A stretch of DNA of 64,000 nt, from contig NC_084474.1 of assembly GCF_027409185.1 (NCBI RefSeq), forward strand, positions 32,860,382 through 32,924,381. The letters are read 5' to 3'. Shown here piece by piece: positions 47,481 through 60,640 of this stretch. How positions within the stretch are numbered: position 1 is the first letter of the stretch; every line of letters begins with the position of its first letter. The position numbers and the translations under genes are program-made. A model generated the notes under the pieces. The model searched no databases and was not told the DNA's origin. It was given only the letters and a program-made list of their open reading frames with translations. Origin of the DNA: Cynocephalus volans. Its lineage: Eukaryota > Chordata > Mammalia > Dermoptera > Cynocephalidae.

Positions 47481-50400
47481 AGTCACCATTCCCCGGGAGT
47501 CCCCAACACGAGCCTCACTAACTACTTTACAGCCACTTTCATTGATTTTCTTTAACAAATAAACACAATACCCGTTACAGCAACACTTCTCTGGCCGCGG
47601 CTAGAATGCCGTAAGCTCTGATGGCTGCGTTTCTCCGGACAGCACTTTTCACATATCCACATAAATTGTCCTCCTTCACTTCAGGTTTGGGGAGGTCAGT
47701 CCTCGCATCCTCCCCCCTGCATAATTTGGGAATCACCTTTTAAGATAAATAGAAGGCAGGTCCAGACACAAGTCTGTAAGCCTGGTAAGGTTTATTCTCA
47801 TTTGCATATTAATTTTAGCTAATAAGAAGCAACTCAATTTGGAAGGAAAACGCCGCCAAAGAAATCGACTCCTTTGCATGTGCAAGTGAAATGAACACTC
47901 GTCCGGCAGGCACACCTAAGCTGCTCCCCTTGAGTGGTCTCTAAAGATATTCCTTTAAAAATAAAGTATTTATTTAAAAGTAGCCCCCGCTTTAAACGCC
48001 GTTTCTGCTCGAGGTTCTTCCATACATGTCAAAGGGTTGTTGAATTATTCATTATTGTAATTACTATCATCATTGTCATTATCCCTTTCCATGTGGAAAT
48101 AATTTTATTATCGTAATTTGATATCTGAGGAATTTCCTGTTAGTCGTTTGATAATCATTTTTTTCTGCTGAAAAGAAAAGTTTTGTTTATAAATGAGATA
48201 GAGAAAATGTTTTAAATGCTTTGATGTTTGCTATAGATTTCCGTTTATCTAATCGATCGGAATGCCAATAAAATCGATTAAAGGTTTAGTGTTTTACAAA
48301 CAACCATTTTGTGCTTTTTGATTTTATGTTCAGAATGATTTTAATAAAGCTAATGCTTTTCTTTAACACGCTCACTTAAAAAAAATCCTAAACCGTCATC
48401 GTCTTTCCTTTTATTATTAGAAGTTGCCACTTAAAGTTCTCCTAATAGGAAAATAAACAAAAAATATAAGCAATGGCTGAAATGATTTAAATTTCATTCT
48501 CTTGTTGCTCAGGGTATTTAAATAAAGCCCTTTAAAATCTTGGTGAATTATATGCGATCATTCAGTGATTGCGGAATATTAAATTAAACTTAGATAAATC
48601 CGCATTGAAGGAGGCAGCACCCAATCCTGAATTTATTTCCCATTTTCTCTAACAGCATCACTGCGCTCCTCTCTTTGCAATGACAATGTGCCAAATCTGG
48701 GCATTTTGAAAACATTTTCCATATGCTTTAACAGGGGGCTGATAGACAAAGAAGAAAAAGGAGATGATCTTTTTGCTCTGAGGTATATATTCTTTAACCT
48801 TTTTCTCTTAGACTTTCACTGATAATCATTTTAAAGCAAAAGTTTGAAAACCATTTAATGCCTTTTTTTTTTTGCTTTCACCTTTTTTAAATCTTGTAAT
48901 TTATGCCTGAAATGGAGTTTTGATTATAAATTAATGTAAAGCTATCATTTCTGTACCTTGGCAAACAATATTTTGTTTCAAAATCTTTGACTCATTTAGT
49001 TTCTGCTAGTTGCCTTTTGTAATTAAAGATGGATTTAATTATACATTTTGTTACTTAGATCAGATGGGCTGTTTGCTGTCAGATTTAATGGTGCTTTTGT
49101 GTCTAACATTTAAGAACATTACATACAGTGGTAGTGGCTTTTCTTCAACTATAAATATGTGCACGTTTGTCTTAGAAATGTGGATGTTTAGATGAATGCA
49201 ATGCCCTGTGTTAAAATAATTTTATTTGGTGGAGGAGTTTAGCATATTACCTACACAGCATTTCATTAACTAGATATAGATGCTTTGGGGTTAAAATATA
49301 TCACAACTTTTTCTTCTGTTTACATGAAATCACAGTTATTATTCCTTTCTTTTCTTTTTTCTTTCTTTTTTTCCCCCCTATTTGTCTATGTTTTTCCCTC
49401 TGGATCATCTCTTGGAGCTCTTCCCCAGACAGAATGTAAAATTTTCGTTGAATGCTCTTGCTGGAAATATCTCCATGTTTATTCAAGGAGGATGTGCTTT
49501 TGATCTTGGTTTTAGGTGGTGTGAGTATGTATGAGTGTGTATGGGGGGGGGGAGAAAGTGATAAGAGGTCCTCATTAATTTGTATAAGAACCGTGGAAGT
49601 GCTTGCGGAAGTTAGTGAACTGCTATTGTTTGGGGAGAGTCCTGCCTGATTTTGTTTATAAACATTGGGTGGTTGCCTAGAGGGAAAAGAGGTCACAGCA
49701 CTGTCTAAGCTCTGACCTCTGAAAGGCCAGAGGACGTCTGACTTTTTTCTCTGTCTTCTCCCTTTCCCTTCTCTCCTCCCTTAATCCTTCCTTCCTCAGA
49801 TCCTCTTTAACTCTTCTCTTCTTCCCCTTTCCCTTCTTTACCTGAATCTAACTTTACATAATGACCCTCCTCCCCCTGCCCAAATAAAAGGTTAATCTGG
49901 GGGTGGGGGGAGGCTAAAACAGATTTACTCTGAAGCCAAAGCCAAAACTGGACTTGGGTCTAGGAAGAGAGAAATATACATAGATATGAAAGTACAAAAA
50001 CAGATACCTATGAGCAAGAGGGGGGCATTTTAATGAAAAAAGTAAAGAAAAAGAAGACCATAAAGGTGATAAGAGGGAGGGTGGGGGAGGGGAGGAGATC
50101 AGGAAAGTATTTAGCCCACAAATACTACACACATACATACACGATCAAAATGCCTTTCTCTGTTGAATTTCATTTCCTCTAGCTCGTTCTCACCATCAGA
50201 GTGTCCACTCTCAATGTTAGGTCATATTTTAACCCACCCCCCTTGTCAGATCTCAAGAAAATAAACTTTGTTCATACTAATGAGATTTGGCTACCCCCCC
50301 CATCATTTCTTAAATTATTTTACTGTAAATATGTGACACCTTTCCAAACAAGCCCTGCACTTTTCCATTCACTGTCAACTTCACATCTCCCCCTTACACA

Positions 50401-50600
50401 CATAGCCCCCAACCTCTCAACCCCACCCCACCCCGAACATACTCACAAAATGACCCACATTGGTATCAGGTTTAAGTGTATTTTGGAAAGAAATTGCTGA
50501 GGTAAACAAAAATGTTAGTTAACACACTGCCTTTGTTAAATAGCCCCCGGGTGGAGAAGATCCAACAGAAAGAGGAAAGGAGGAGGGGGGCTGAGGATCT
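47481..50600. promoter_or_regulatory. AT-rich inter-island DNA with developmental-factor motifs
   Basis: No coding exon is seen. The part at 47.75-49.0 kb carries an inverted octamer ATTTGCAT (47,800-47,807), two ATCGAT cores 21 bp apart (48,252-48,257 and 48,273-48,278; ONECUT/CUX-like) and many TAAT cores. A pyrimidine-rich run lies at 49,738-49,825. At 49,890-50,100 there are purine- and G-rich runs. This is compatible with a promoter-proximal enhancer, but conservation cannot be judged from a single sequence. Confidence 0.35.
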
Positions 50601-51149
50601 GCAAGTGTCTGTGGTGATATAAAAGGGTTCCTAACGCTGAAATCTTGTAATACCTCGTTTCAAACTGAGCTCTATAGACCCCGGAAGCGCGGTCAAAAGA
50701 CTGGGCACCTTCTCCCCTTGGGCTGGAGCTGATCTTGAGCTGGAGGGACGTGGGGGAGAGGGAAGGGGGGTATTTATTAGTGGATTGGTGAAGTGACCGG
50801 GTAAGGGGAGGACAGATCGCTGATGACTCATTAAACCGATGGTAAAGCCCGGAGTGTCCTCGGCGTAGATTTGGGAAAGAAAACACTCCGAGGAAAAAGT
50901 CTGGAAGTGGAAATTACCTTTTGTCTCCATATTAATTACTCCTTGCCTTCGACACTCCACACCTAGCCACCTGGTATCACTTTTTGGTTCTCCCCCAACT
51001 CAGCGCTCAGTGTCAGGGTCCGAGTGCTCTGGAGTGGACATGGCTCGGCTGGGATAGCCCTGGAAAGTGTAGAAGAGGGTCTCGGGAAAGTTCTTGGTGA
51101 GACAGGGAAGCTTGTTTCACTTTGAAATAAAAAGTAGCCAACGTTCCGG
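50601..51149 (+). promoter_or_regulatory. Candidate TATA-containing promoter region
   Basis: TATAAAAG is at 50,618-50,625 on the plus strand, which would place a start site near 50,650. An AP-1/MARE-like TGACTCA lies at 50,824-50,830, inside tgatgactcatt. The region leads into CpG block 2. Single motifs of this kind occur by chance, so the call is weak. Confidence 0.3.
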
Positions 51150-51510
51150 GAAGGCGGCGGCGGCGGCGGGTTCGCGCAGAGTTTAGGGACAGTGGGATGG
51201 GGCGGGGGCGGGGGGGGAGAAAGGGTCAAAGGTGGAAGGTAAGGGGTCCGCAGAGAGCCGGGAGGAGCAGCTGGGATTCCCGGCGCGAGGGGCCGCGACG
51301 CAGCGGCGCAGCGGATCGAGCCGCGCGGATCGCGCCCGCGCCCCGGAGCAGCCCGCGGGCTGGGCTCGGGCTCGCCCGCCTCGCCGCTCCCCTGCCCGCG
51401 GCGCCTCGCTCCGCGCCCCGGGGCCCACCCCTCGCAGACCTGCCGCTGCTTCTCCGCGACAGCCTTCCTCGCGCGGGCGCGCTCCGAGGCCAAGCCCTGG
51501 AGGAAACTCT
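51150..51510. promoter_or_regulatory. CpG-rich block 2 (compact CpG island)
   Basis: This is the densest CpG stretch of the window (for example gcgacgcagcggcgcagcgg at 51,295-51,314). It contains a (GGC)n run at 51,153-51,168 and a long G/C-box run at 51,200-51,217. It also contains a DR1-type nuclear-receptor site, GGGTCA-A-AGGTGG (51,223-51,235), and a donor-like AAG|GTAAGG (51,239). Frames on both strands are open here only because GC-rich DNA has few stops. The longest (minus, 51,493 downwards) would start at TTG and is a low-complexity R/A/P sequence. Confidence 0.7.
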
Positions 51511-51755
51511 TGACTCTGCGCTAGTCCCTCTCTGCCCCTTCCCCTCAGCCCATTAACCCCCGACCCTCACCCCCAGCCCCTCTTCTTAGGAAAGAGGTGA
51601 AAGGAGATGAGAAAGAGATGATTAAAAACAAAACACGCGTGCGCCTTAGGAGGGGAATACTCGCCAGCAGAAGGGATTGCAAAAGTGGGCACCCCTCTCA
51701 CAAATCCTCTTTCCTTTTGTTTTCTTACTTTGAATTCAATAACCGCTTCCTCTAA

Positions 51756-54091
<2,336 letters not shown>

Positions 54092-54095
54092 AAAA

Positions 54096-54129
<34 letters not shown>

Positions 54130-54132
54130 TAT
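54092..54132. repeat. A-run followed by (TA)n
   Basis: About 22 A are followed by about ten TA units. It resembles a retroposon tail, but the preceding sequence is not a recognised element and no target duplication is visible. Confidence 0.9.
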
Positions 54133-54190
54133 CGAATGCTTAAAGGGCATTGCTTTGGCGGTCTTTATGTTTTATTTCTCACCCTCCTTG

Positions 54191-54191
<1 letters not shown>

Positions 54192-54238
<47 letters not shown>
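54192..54238. repeat. (TG)n microsatellite at the edge of CpG block 3
   Basis: A pure tract of about 23 TG units lies only a few bases before CpG-rich sequence begins. Confidence 0.97.
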
Positions 54239-54241
<3 letters not shown>

Positions 54242-54901
54242 GAACTTTGGGAGTCACGCTCAGGGGTGCGTGGGGTGCGAGCCCCGCAGGTCCCCATCCC
54301 TGTCCTCTCCGCGGTCGCCGCGTCCCGGGCTGCAGCCGCAGCGCTCGGAGCCTTGGAAGCCGCGAGGCTCCCGGGCTGCTCGAGTCCGGGCTGCGCGTCA
54401 TTTGCAGTCTGGGGAATGTTGATCACCTCACTAATTACACCTCTCTCTCCCCCCTCTCGGTCTCCCTCTCCCTCACTCTCCTCTCTCATTCCCAGAGTGC
54501 ATATCGGGAATAGACACACAAAGACATGCGCACTCAACTTAATCAGCCATTTTTTTAAACAGGGCTAAAACGATAATAATTAGCAGAATAAAGACATATC
54601 GGATTTTCATTTCCTTTCCTCCTTTTCCCAACCCCTTCACAACCAAACAGCGAGACCGCGGTCGGCACATGCTTTAACTCCTCCCGGACCCCCGAGGACC
54701 GCTCCGTGCCCCCCACTTTCTGCTCCAGCGTTTTTATTTTCACCCAATAAAGTTCGAGGATTATTTTTTTATTTTTTTATTTTATTTTATTTTTTTTTAA
54801 TGAACCCTCTCGTTTTACTTGGATGTGATCAGCTGTAAGTAAAATAAAAGCAAAACAAAAAAGAGGCGAAGATCGAGTAGGAACTGCAGGGGAAATGGAA
54901 A

Positions 54902-54907
54902 GTAAGT
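54902..54907 (+). other. Candidate splice donor, plus strand
   Basis: GTAAGT is preceded by AAA and followed by a T-rich stretch. A G at the last exonic position would make it stronger. Confidence 0.25.
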
Positions 54908-55040
54908 TTTTTCTTTAACTTTTATTGAGTAGTTTGTGTTAAATTTAGGTCGAGTATCGATTATCTTTCCAGCCTGATCTTGCACAATCTTTGATATTTC
55001 GCTCCCTCTCTGCCTCTCCGCCTCTCTCCCTCTCTGCCCC

Positions 55041-55064
55041 TCGCTCGCTCGCTCGCTCGCTCTC
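55041..55064. repeat. (CGCT)n simple repeat
   Basis: Five to six tandem CGCT units lie within a pyrimidine-rich stretch. This is common in 5' untranslated regions of CpG-island genes. Confidence 0.85.
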
Positions 55065-55925
55065 GCACACATCCCCTCATCCCGACCATCTCTTCCGCTC
55101 GGCCCCCCTTTTCTATCTCTTTCCTCCTTTTTTTGGCTGAAGGATTTGCTCTGCTGAGGGAGGGAGGGGGCACGGAGGGACCTGATTTTCTACTTTCTTT
55201 GGGGGGCTGCGTTTTTCGGGATTTAACTTTTGGATGAAGTGGAGGATCAGTTTTCTTTCCTTTTTCCTGCCTTTTCGGGCTCTGCCTTCACCGCGAGCCT
55301 GGGGCGTTCTCGTGGATCGGGGAAGCTGTCAGCTCCGCAGCGGCGCGGGCACTGTCAGGGGTCCCCGCTCGGCCCGTGCCCCCGCAGCCCGGTGGGGATG
55401 ACTCCTCTCCGCACCCACCCTCCGAAAGTTTGGACGTTGGGCGGTGGGGCTTGGAGCCCCTCGCTCCCTGCCCTGTCCCTGCTTTACCCACCCCCTCCCC
55501 TCCCCACCCCGATCCCGACCTTCTGCAGCCTCGTTTTTCTTCCTCCTTCTATCTTCCCCCCGCCCTTCCCTTCTCAAGTTCCCGAAGGACGCATAGTGCA
55601 CGGGGCCGGCGGAGGCCCGGGGGTCCGTGCCTCCTGGGGAGGGGGTTCCCAGGGGCCGGGGCTGCAGGTAGACGCCCGGCCGGCCGAGCGGGCGGCGGCG
55701 GGCACCGCTGAGGGCGGCTCTCGGCGGCGCGGGTGCGGGCGCCGGCAAACGGAAGGCAGGTCCGTTAGGAGGCGGGATCGCGGGGACTCGGGCCGGGGAC
55801 CAGAGAGGCGGCGGCGGCAGCTAAGCTCCGGGCGCGTTCGCCGCCGGGTATGCGTTAGACCAGAGGGTAGACACCCGCGGCTTGGGGTCAAGAATCTTTT
55901 CCTTTCTTTTTGGCAAAGGGCAAGG

Positions 55926-55986
55926 GGTGTGCGTGTGTGTGTATATGTGTGTATGTGTGTGTGCGTGTGTGTGTGTGTGTGTGTGC
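55926..55986. repeat. Compound (GT)n microsatellite inside CpG block 3
   Basis: GT units are interrupted by gcgt and atat (gtgtgcgtgtgtgtgtatat and onward). The minus-strand frame across it reads HTHTHT. Confidence 0.95.
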
Positions 55987-56480
55987 AGTGAGGGGCTCCG
56001 GCCGGCCGTGAGAACTGATTCATTCGCCGCCCCCCCCCCCTCCCGCCAAAGGGTTCCCTCTGTCTGCAAATGAACTTCACCTCCTTCGCTTCTCCCGGCA
56101 TCAAGTGCGCCTTCCCCCCCGGAGCAGCTAGGGGCAGAGGGGCTGGAATGCGCCGAGTCTCGCCTTCCTTCTCCTTCTGTCCCCCCCACCCCCCCACTCT
56201 TCCTGCTCTCTTCTACCGGGGGGGGGGGATAATAATAAAATTCCTCATAGAATTGTGTAAAGTTTCTCTGCCGATGCCCAAGTTACAGAAGCTTCACCAT
56301 CCTGTCCCCCTTCCCCCAGAAGACCGTACACTGGTTCGTATTTCTTTTGTTACCTGCGATCCGGGCGGGGGCTCCTTTCGGCCGCTCGGGCTGGGGTCCG
56401 GCCCGGAGAGAGGCTCCAGCTGGCGCCTTTGGCCGAGGCTGCTCACTTGCGCGCGGTTCTGGTGAGGCTTTAGCTACCGT

Positions 56481-57286
56481 TCGGTGAGACACCCTCCTTG
56501 TAGGTACCAAAGGTTTAGATCGCAAACACGGCCCCCCCACCCCACACACATAAACATACTCATACTCAACACACACTCACACACACACACTCTCCCTGCT
56601 CCCACCCCCCCCACCTTCGGCCCCCACCTTGCCTTTCCCCTCCCCCCTTCCAAAAAAAGCTCATACACACAACAACAACACCCCCCCTCCAACCAAACAA
56701 AAACCCAAAGACAAGTTCACTGGTGGAAGATGGTGGATTGACACTGACTCAGACAGAGGCAGGTTCACCAGGAAATCTGGCCGTCCCGATTTCTGACAGT
56801 TGCATTTCCTCTCTTTGAGCCCTTCCCCACCCCCACCCCCCTTTTTTATTAACTCTGTTCCATGTTTAATCAAGGATCATGTAGATGGCAAAAGGAGAGA
56901 CAGAGAGGAGAGGAAGAGAGAGAGGAGAGAGACAAGAGACAGAAGGAGGGATTTTTTTTTTTTTTTTTATTGTATTCTCCTGGATTTTCAGTGGCTTGAT
57001 CCCTATAAACGTGGAATGGTTAAAGCTCATATGTAGTATTATATTTTTAGTTGGGTGGATGGATGGAAGAGTGAGGGAGAGGCTGCGGCTGCCGCTGCCT
57101 TTTCGGGTGTTGCTTAGATTAAGGCTGAGACTTGGCTGCGATTGGGACGCGACAGTGACACGGGCATCGATCGCTTCCATTGAGAGCAATGCAAAAACAC
57201 AGCCCGGGTATGTAACACTCTCGGTGCCATCAACACTTATTTTACTTTATATTTACTGGCAAAACTGACAGAGCAAGCTCAGACTT
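56481..57286 (+). promoter_or_regulatory. 3' margin of CpG block 3, candidate non-coding first exon
   Basis: The start is C-rich with CA runs (56,520-56,700). A GA-rich run (56,896-56,948) and a T-run (56,952-56,969) follow. A sequence of mixed composition at about 57,060-57,207 ends in CCCGG|GTATGTAAC, a plausible plus-strand splice donor at 57,208-57,213. If the gene is transcribed left to right, its first exon would end here and the motif-rich DNA beyond would be intron 1. No ATG-initiated coding frame that I recognise precedes the donor. Confidence 0.35.
56896..56948. repeat. GA-rich low-complexity tract
   Basis: A purine-only type run (gagagacagagaggagagga and onward). Polypurine tracts near promoters can form triplex DNA. 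Confidence 0.9.
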
Positions 57287-57330
57287 TCTTTCTCTCTCTC
57301 TCTGTCTCTCTCTCTCTCTCTCTGTCTTTT
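57287..57330. repeat. (TC)n low-complexity tract
   Basis: TC units with two G interruptions (tctctctctctctgtctctc), followed by T-rich sequence. Confidence 0.9.
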
Positions 57331-59696
57331 TTCTTTTTCCTCTTTTCTAACTGAAGAATAAAAACAATTGTTTATAGAAATTTTGGAAAGGATGGTTTAA
57401 ATAAAACAGAAGAGACTTTCAGGATTATTTCACTACCTCTGTGATTGTGTTTTAGAGTTTTTCTTCTCCACTGAAGAGCATATTAAAGAGAATGAAGGTT
57501 TTCTCTTTTCCTTCCTCATCTTAAAAAAAAAAAATCCTTAAGGGAATATTTGATAGTTTTCAAGGTTTGCGGTTTCAATCAGCAGGAAGGCACACAAAAA
57601 TAAAAGATGGCTAGCCAGCTGTTATAACCTCTTGCACCTGGCTTCAGTGTGGGGATCATAAGGTTTATACAGTTATTTTTTTAAATGGTTTTAATATTTA
57701 TGGCATAAATGGGGAGAGCATCACTGTATTTATTCAATAGCTGGTTGCTTTTGGATGAAAAAAAGTAAACTCATATTCAAGTGTTTTCATTTTTATGGCA
57801 ATGAAGATAGGGTCAATGAAATATGGGGGAAATACCATAAATCTGAAAAGTGAAATGTACCCAAGGAACAAAGAAAGGTCAGGTAAACCAGCTGTGTAAG
57901 TCAAAGCAATAGCTCCAACTGGGGTTAGACAGGGATAGTGGGCTCTGGGTCTGTGAAGTGAAAGTTGCCACTAAAAGTTAAAAATGAGGCAAACACATTC
58001 AGCTCTATTGTAATCTTTTGCAGTTTTTAGCAGATGAGCCCAAATCTGTTCATTAATTTTGAGCTAGTTGAATTACTTTAAAAGATGCTGCACCAGCAAA
58101 GGAAAACATAAAGGAGGATGAGAAAATCGCTGTTTAATATTGCAGAATTTACTGCTTCCATTCTGACCATGAACCTAAATTTACACAATGAAATTTGATT
58201 ATCTCTAATAACAATATTAGATCCTGCACTGGATGGATGAGAATTGAGGTGGTTTTGTTGATTGCAAGGGTTTAATGTTGCATTTCAGAATCTGATGTGG
58301 TTTGGCCTCCCTTCCATTAACTGGAAAACCCCTGAGGTTTTACAATTATTTCTTAAAGATAATACATTTAAGATTGCATTGGTAGGCTGAAGAAAAGTCA
58401 TAAAGGCAAGAAGGGAAGCCCTTAATAACTCTTGAGATTCAGACATGTTCAGCAGTTAGATTGGCTCTGACTTCACCAAGGGTCGACAATGTGTCATTTC
58501 CACGAAGCAAAATTGCCCTCTGCCTATATGATATTAATGTGCAAATCAATATTTCAGGGATTAAATTTCCCTTCTTCATTTTTTATGGTTTCTACCTCAA
58601 TAAGTCTCAAGTCTATTAGAAGAGGCTAGATGATTTAAAATCTTTCACAGCAGAATGGCTTGTCGTGGTCTTGTTTCACAGACCATTTTAGGATTTTCGT
58701 TATAAAGACTAAAGGCATCCTAAAGAAGTTGTAAGGCAGTGTAGAGCCAGGCTCAATAGTCTAAAGCCCTTGTTCGATTAAAAGCTAAAAGGTATTGAAA
58801 ATATAATATATATGTTTATGTAATATATATATATATTCTGCTATTTTAAAAATATTATGTTAATCACCTATTGATTTATTTCAAAATCAATTGAAGCTCC
58901 TTTCTTATTAGTGATTTGTTCAGCATTCTTGAGGAGTATGTTAATTTTCTTAAAGAGTATGCATGAATTAGCTTGGTGTGAAAATATTGGGGGGATTTTC
59001 ATCTAGCAATATTTTCTTAAGAAATATTTTTAGAAACTATTGTTTGTGAGAGTAATAATCAAGTGCTGTCATTTGCATACTTTGTTGTCATAGCTATCAT
59101 TGCAATTTGTGGCTGAATGACATAGCTGATATCTGAGGCCTTCTATTCTTTTAATATTTTGTTTCTAGCACTTAGTAGGGACAATGTGGGTTTCTTTTTA
59201 CCTTCTTAGAGAAGCACAATTATAAATGACAATATGTGATATGATTGGAAATAATACAAAGCAGAAATTTGGGGGAGGGTCAAAATAAAAGATTGTGAGT
59301 TTATCACATAATCTTGGGAAGGCCTACTGTCTATCATTTGGTGGTGTTTTATAGTCTTAAACCATCTGGACCAAGTTCCGCACAGCTGCATGAATTTCAT
59401 ATGTGATAGAACATTTTTTCCATTCAGTGTGAAATGTTCCTTCCTAAAAAACGTACACCAGACTCGCTTAATTTAGTCTGTTAAAAGAAATGCACATGAA
59501 AAAGGACAAAAGGCTCTTTAATCTCTGCAAGCTGTTTGTTTTTCTTCAAGATTCCTGTCTGTTTGGGTTTGAAAAGTCATGTTTATCGAGGAGATGATTC
59601 TGAGGTGTGACATTAAAATAATATATGATTTTTGGACTGGTGGACACACTCCTGCTTAATTTGCAGAACTACTTTTTATGCATGTCAAAACACAGA

Positions 59697-59850
59697 GTTA
59701 ATCTATCCTTATTTACAATTAATCTCAATAAAATTAATCTTAACTATGCTTTATTCAGTGGCTTAAATATCTAATTATATTCAATTAACTGCTGTCATAG
59801 TAATTAACATTGCTTAATTGCCTCTGCATATATTTATGTAAAGCTCATTA
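59697..59850. promoter_or_regulatory. Homeodomain-core cluster
   Basis: About ten TAAT/ATTA cores lie within about 155 bp, in both orientations, including several extended forms (taattaac, aattaat, ttaattg, taattat). This is compatible with a homeodomain-bound enhancer. AT-rich DNA produces some such cores by chance. Confidence 0.4.
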
Positions 59851-60384
59851 GGTGCTGCTAACTCCTTTTCCCTTTACTACTTGCTATTTTTTGTTGTTGT
59901 TGTCAAACTATTTTCATCTTCCAACGTTTGACAATGTCAATGAGAACAAAATTTCTTAACATTTTTCTGAAATTAATGTTACTGCTTTCCTTTGAGAAGA
60001 TACTCATGAGTCTTTAAAGACTAATCCATCCTCCGTCTTCATTTCCCTTATGTGTCTGGTCTCCAGCACACTCACAAAATATTTTCTGTCATCGTTGCTC
60101 GAAATATGAGAAGCCAGGTTAAGCTTTGTGTTTATAAATGAAGAGCCTCTCTGTGTCTGCCTAGAGGCTGTACCCACAGGCAGAGTTTTTCTTTTTTTTT
60201 TTTTTTATTCCCCTCTAAGACCATTTTAAGAGTTAAAGACTTGGCCAAGGTTCAAACTGAGAAGCGCCCAGGGAAAGTGCATGTGAATATGTACAAGTTT
60301 CATGTAATTAGTGCTTAATTATATTAACATATGCAAATTGTCAACTTAGGAGCTTGTTGAGCTGGCAAAGATCAGCTAGACACA

Positions 60385-60640
60385 ATTGCTGTATTGTTCT
60401 GAAACAATAATGAATTTCAAGTAGGACTGTGGAAACACATAACTAGCTATCTAATTTAACTCATACCATGGTGAAATTTCATTAGTCTCCATGGAGACTG
60501 GTTTAATTGTGCTGACTAATGCTCTGGGATGCAGAATGTCCTAAAAAGAAAGCGTTGTTTTCCTAATCCACCTTACAATGACACTTGTTTGTACATGTTT
60601 CCCTTGTGTGGGAATTTGCATATGCAAATAAATAGTTTCT
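60385..60640. promoter_or_regulatory. Palindrome cluster: SOX, X-box and POU-type sites
   Basis: Three perfect symmetric motifs lie within 240 bp. TATTGTT-ctga-AACAATA (60,392-60,409) is a pair of inverted SOX cores with a 4-bp spacer. GTCTCCATGGAGAC (60,485-60,498) is a 14-bp palindrome resembling an RFX X-box. ATTTGCATATGCAAAT (60,614-60,629) is a 16-bp palindrome of two overlapping POU octamers. A further octamer lies just upstream at 60,331-60,338. No transposon is present. The cluster is best read as an enhancer candidate. Confidence 0.55.

Larger units (their letters stand above)
54240..56480. promoter_or_regulatory. CpG-rich block 3 (large CpG-island complex)
   Basis: CpG-dense patches lie at 54,250-54,410, 54,640-54,710, 55,270-55,860 and 56,090-56,465. 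They are interrupted by AT-rich and pyrimidine-rich pieces, including a (CGCT)n run at 55,041-55,064. The structure resembles the promoter and 5' untranslated exon(s) of a developmental gene. Plus-strand donor-like sites occur at 54,902 (AAA|GTAAGT) and 57,208. Open frames of up to 253 codons (plus, 55,230-55,991) and 207 codons (minus, 55,574-56,197) are low-complexity, overlap each other, run through the TG microsatellite and lack recognisable domains. I therefore do not call them genes. Confidence 0.7.

Noticed and set aside
50963..51493. 176-codon minus-strand open frame in CpG block 2
   Set aside because: The first codon is TTG, the composition is R/A/P low-complexity, and a frame is also open on the other strand.
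54092..54132. A-run plus TA run as a SINE or L1 tail
   Set aside because: No recognisable element precedes it, and there is no target duplication.
55230..55991. 253-codon plus-strand open frame, the longest in the window
   Set aside because: It would begin at TTG, is low-complexity (P, R, G), ends in a C/V repeat encoded by the GT microsatellite, overlaps a long opposite-strand frame and has no recognisable domain. CpG-rich DNA is poor in stop codons.
55574..56197. 207-codon minus-strand open frame
   Set aside because: It contains an HTHTHT run from the microsatellite, shares CpG-rich DNA with the plus-strand frame and has no known domain.
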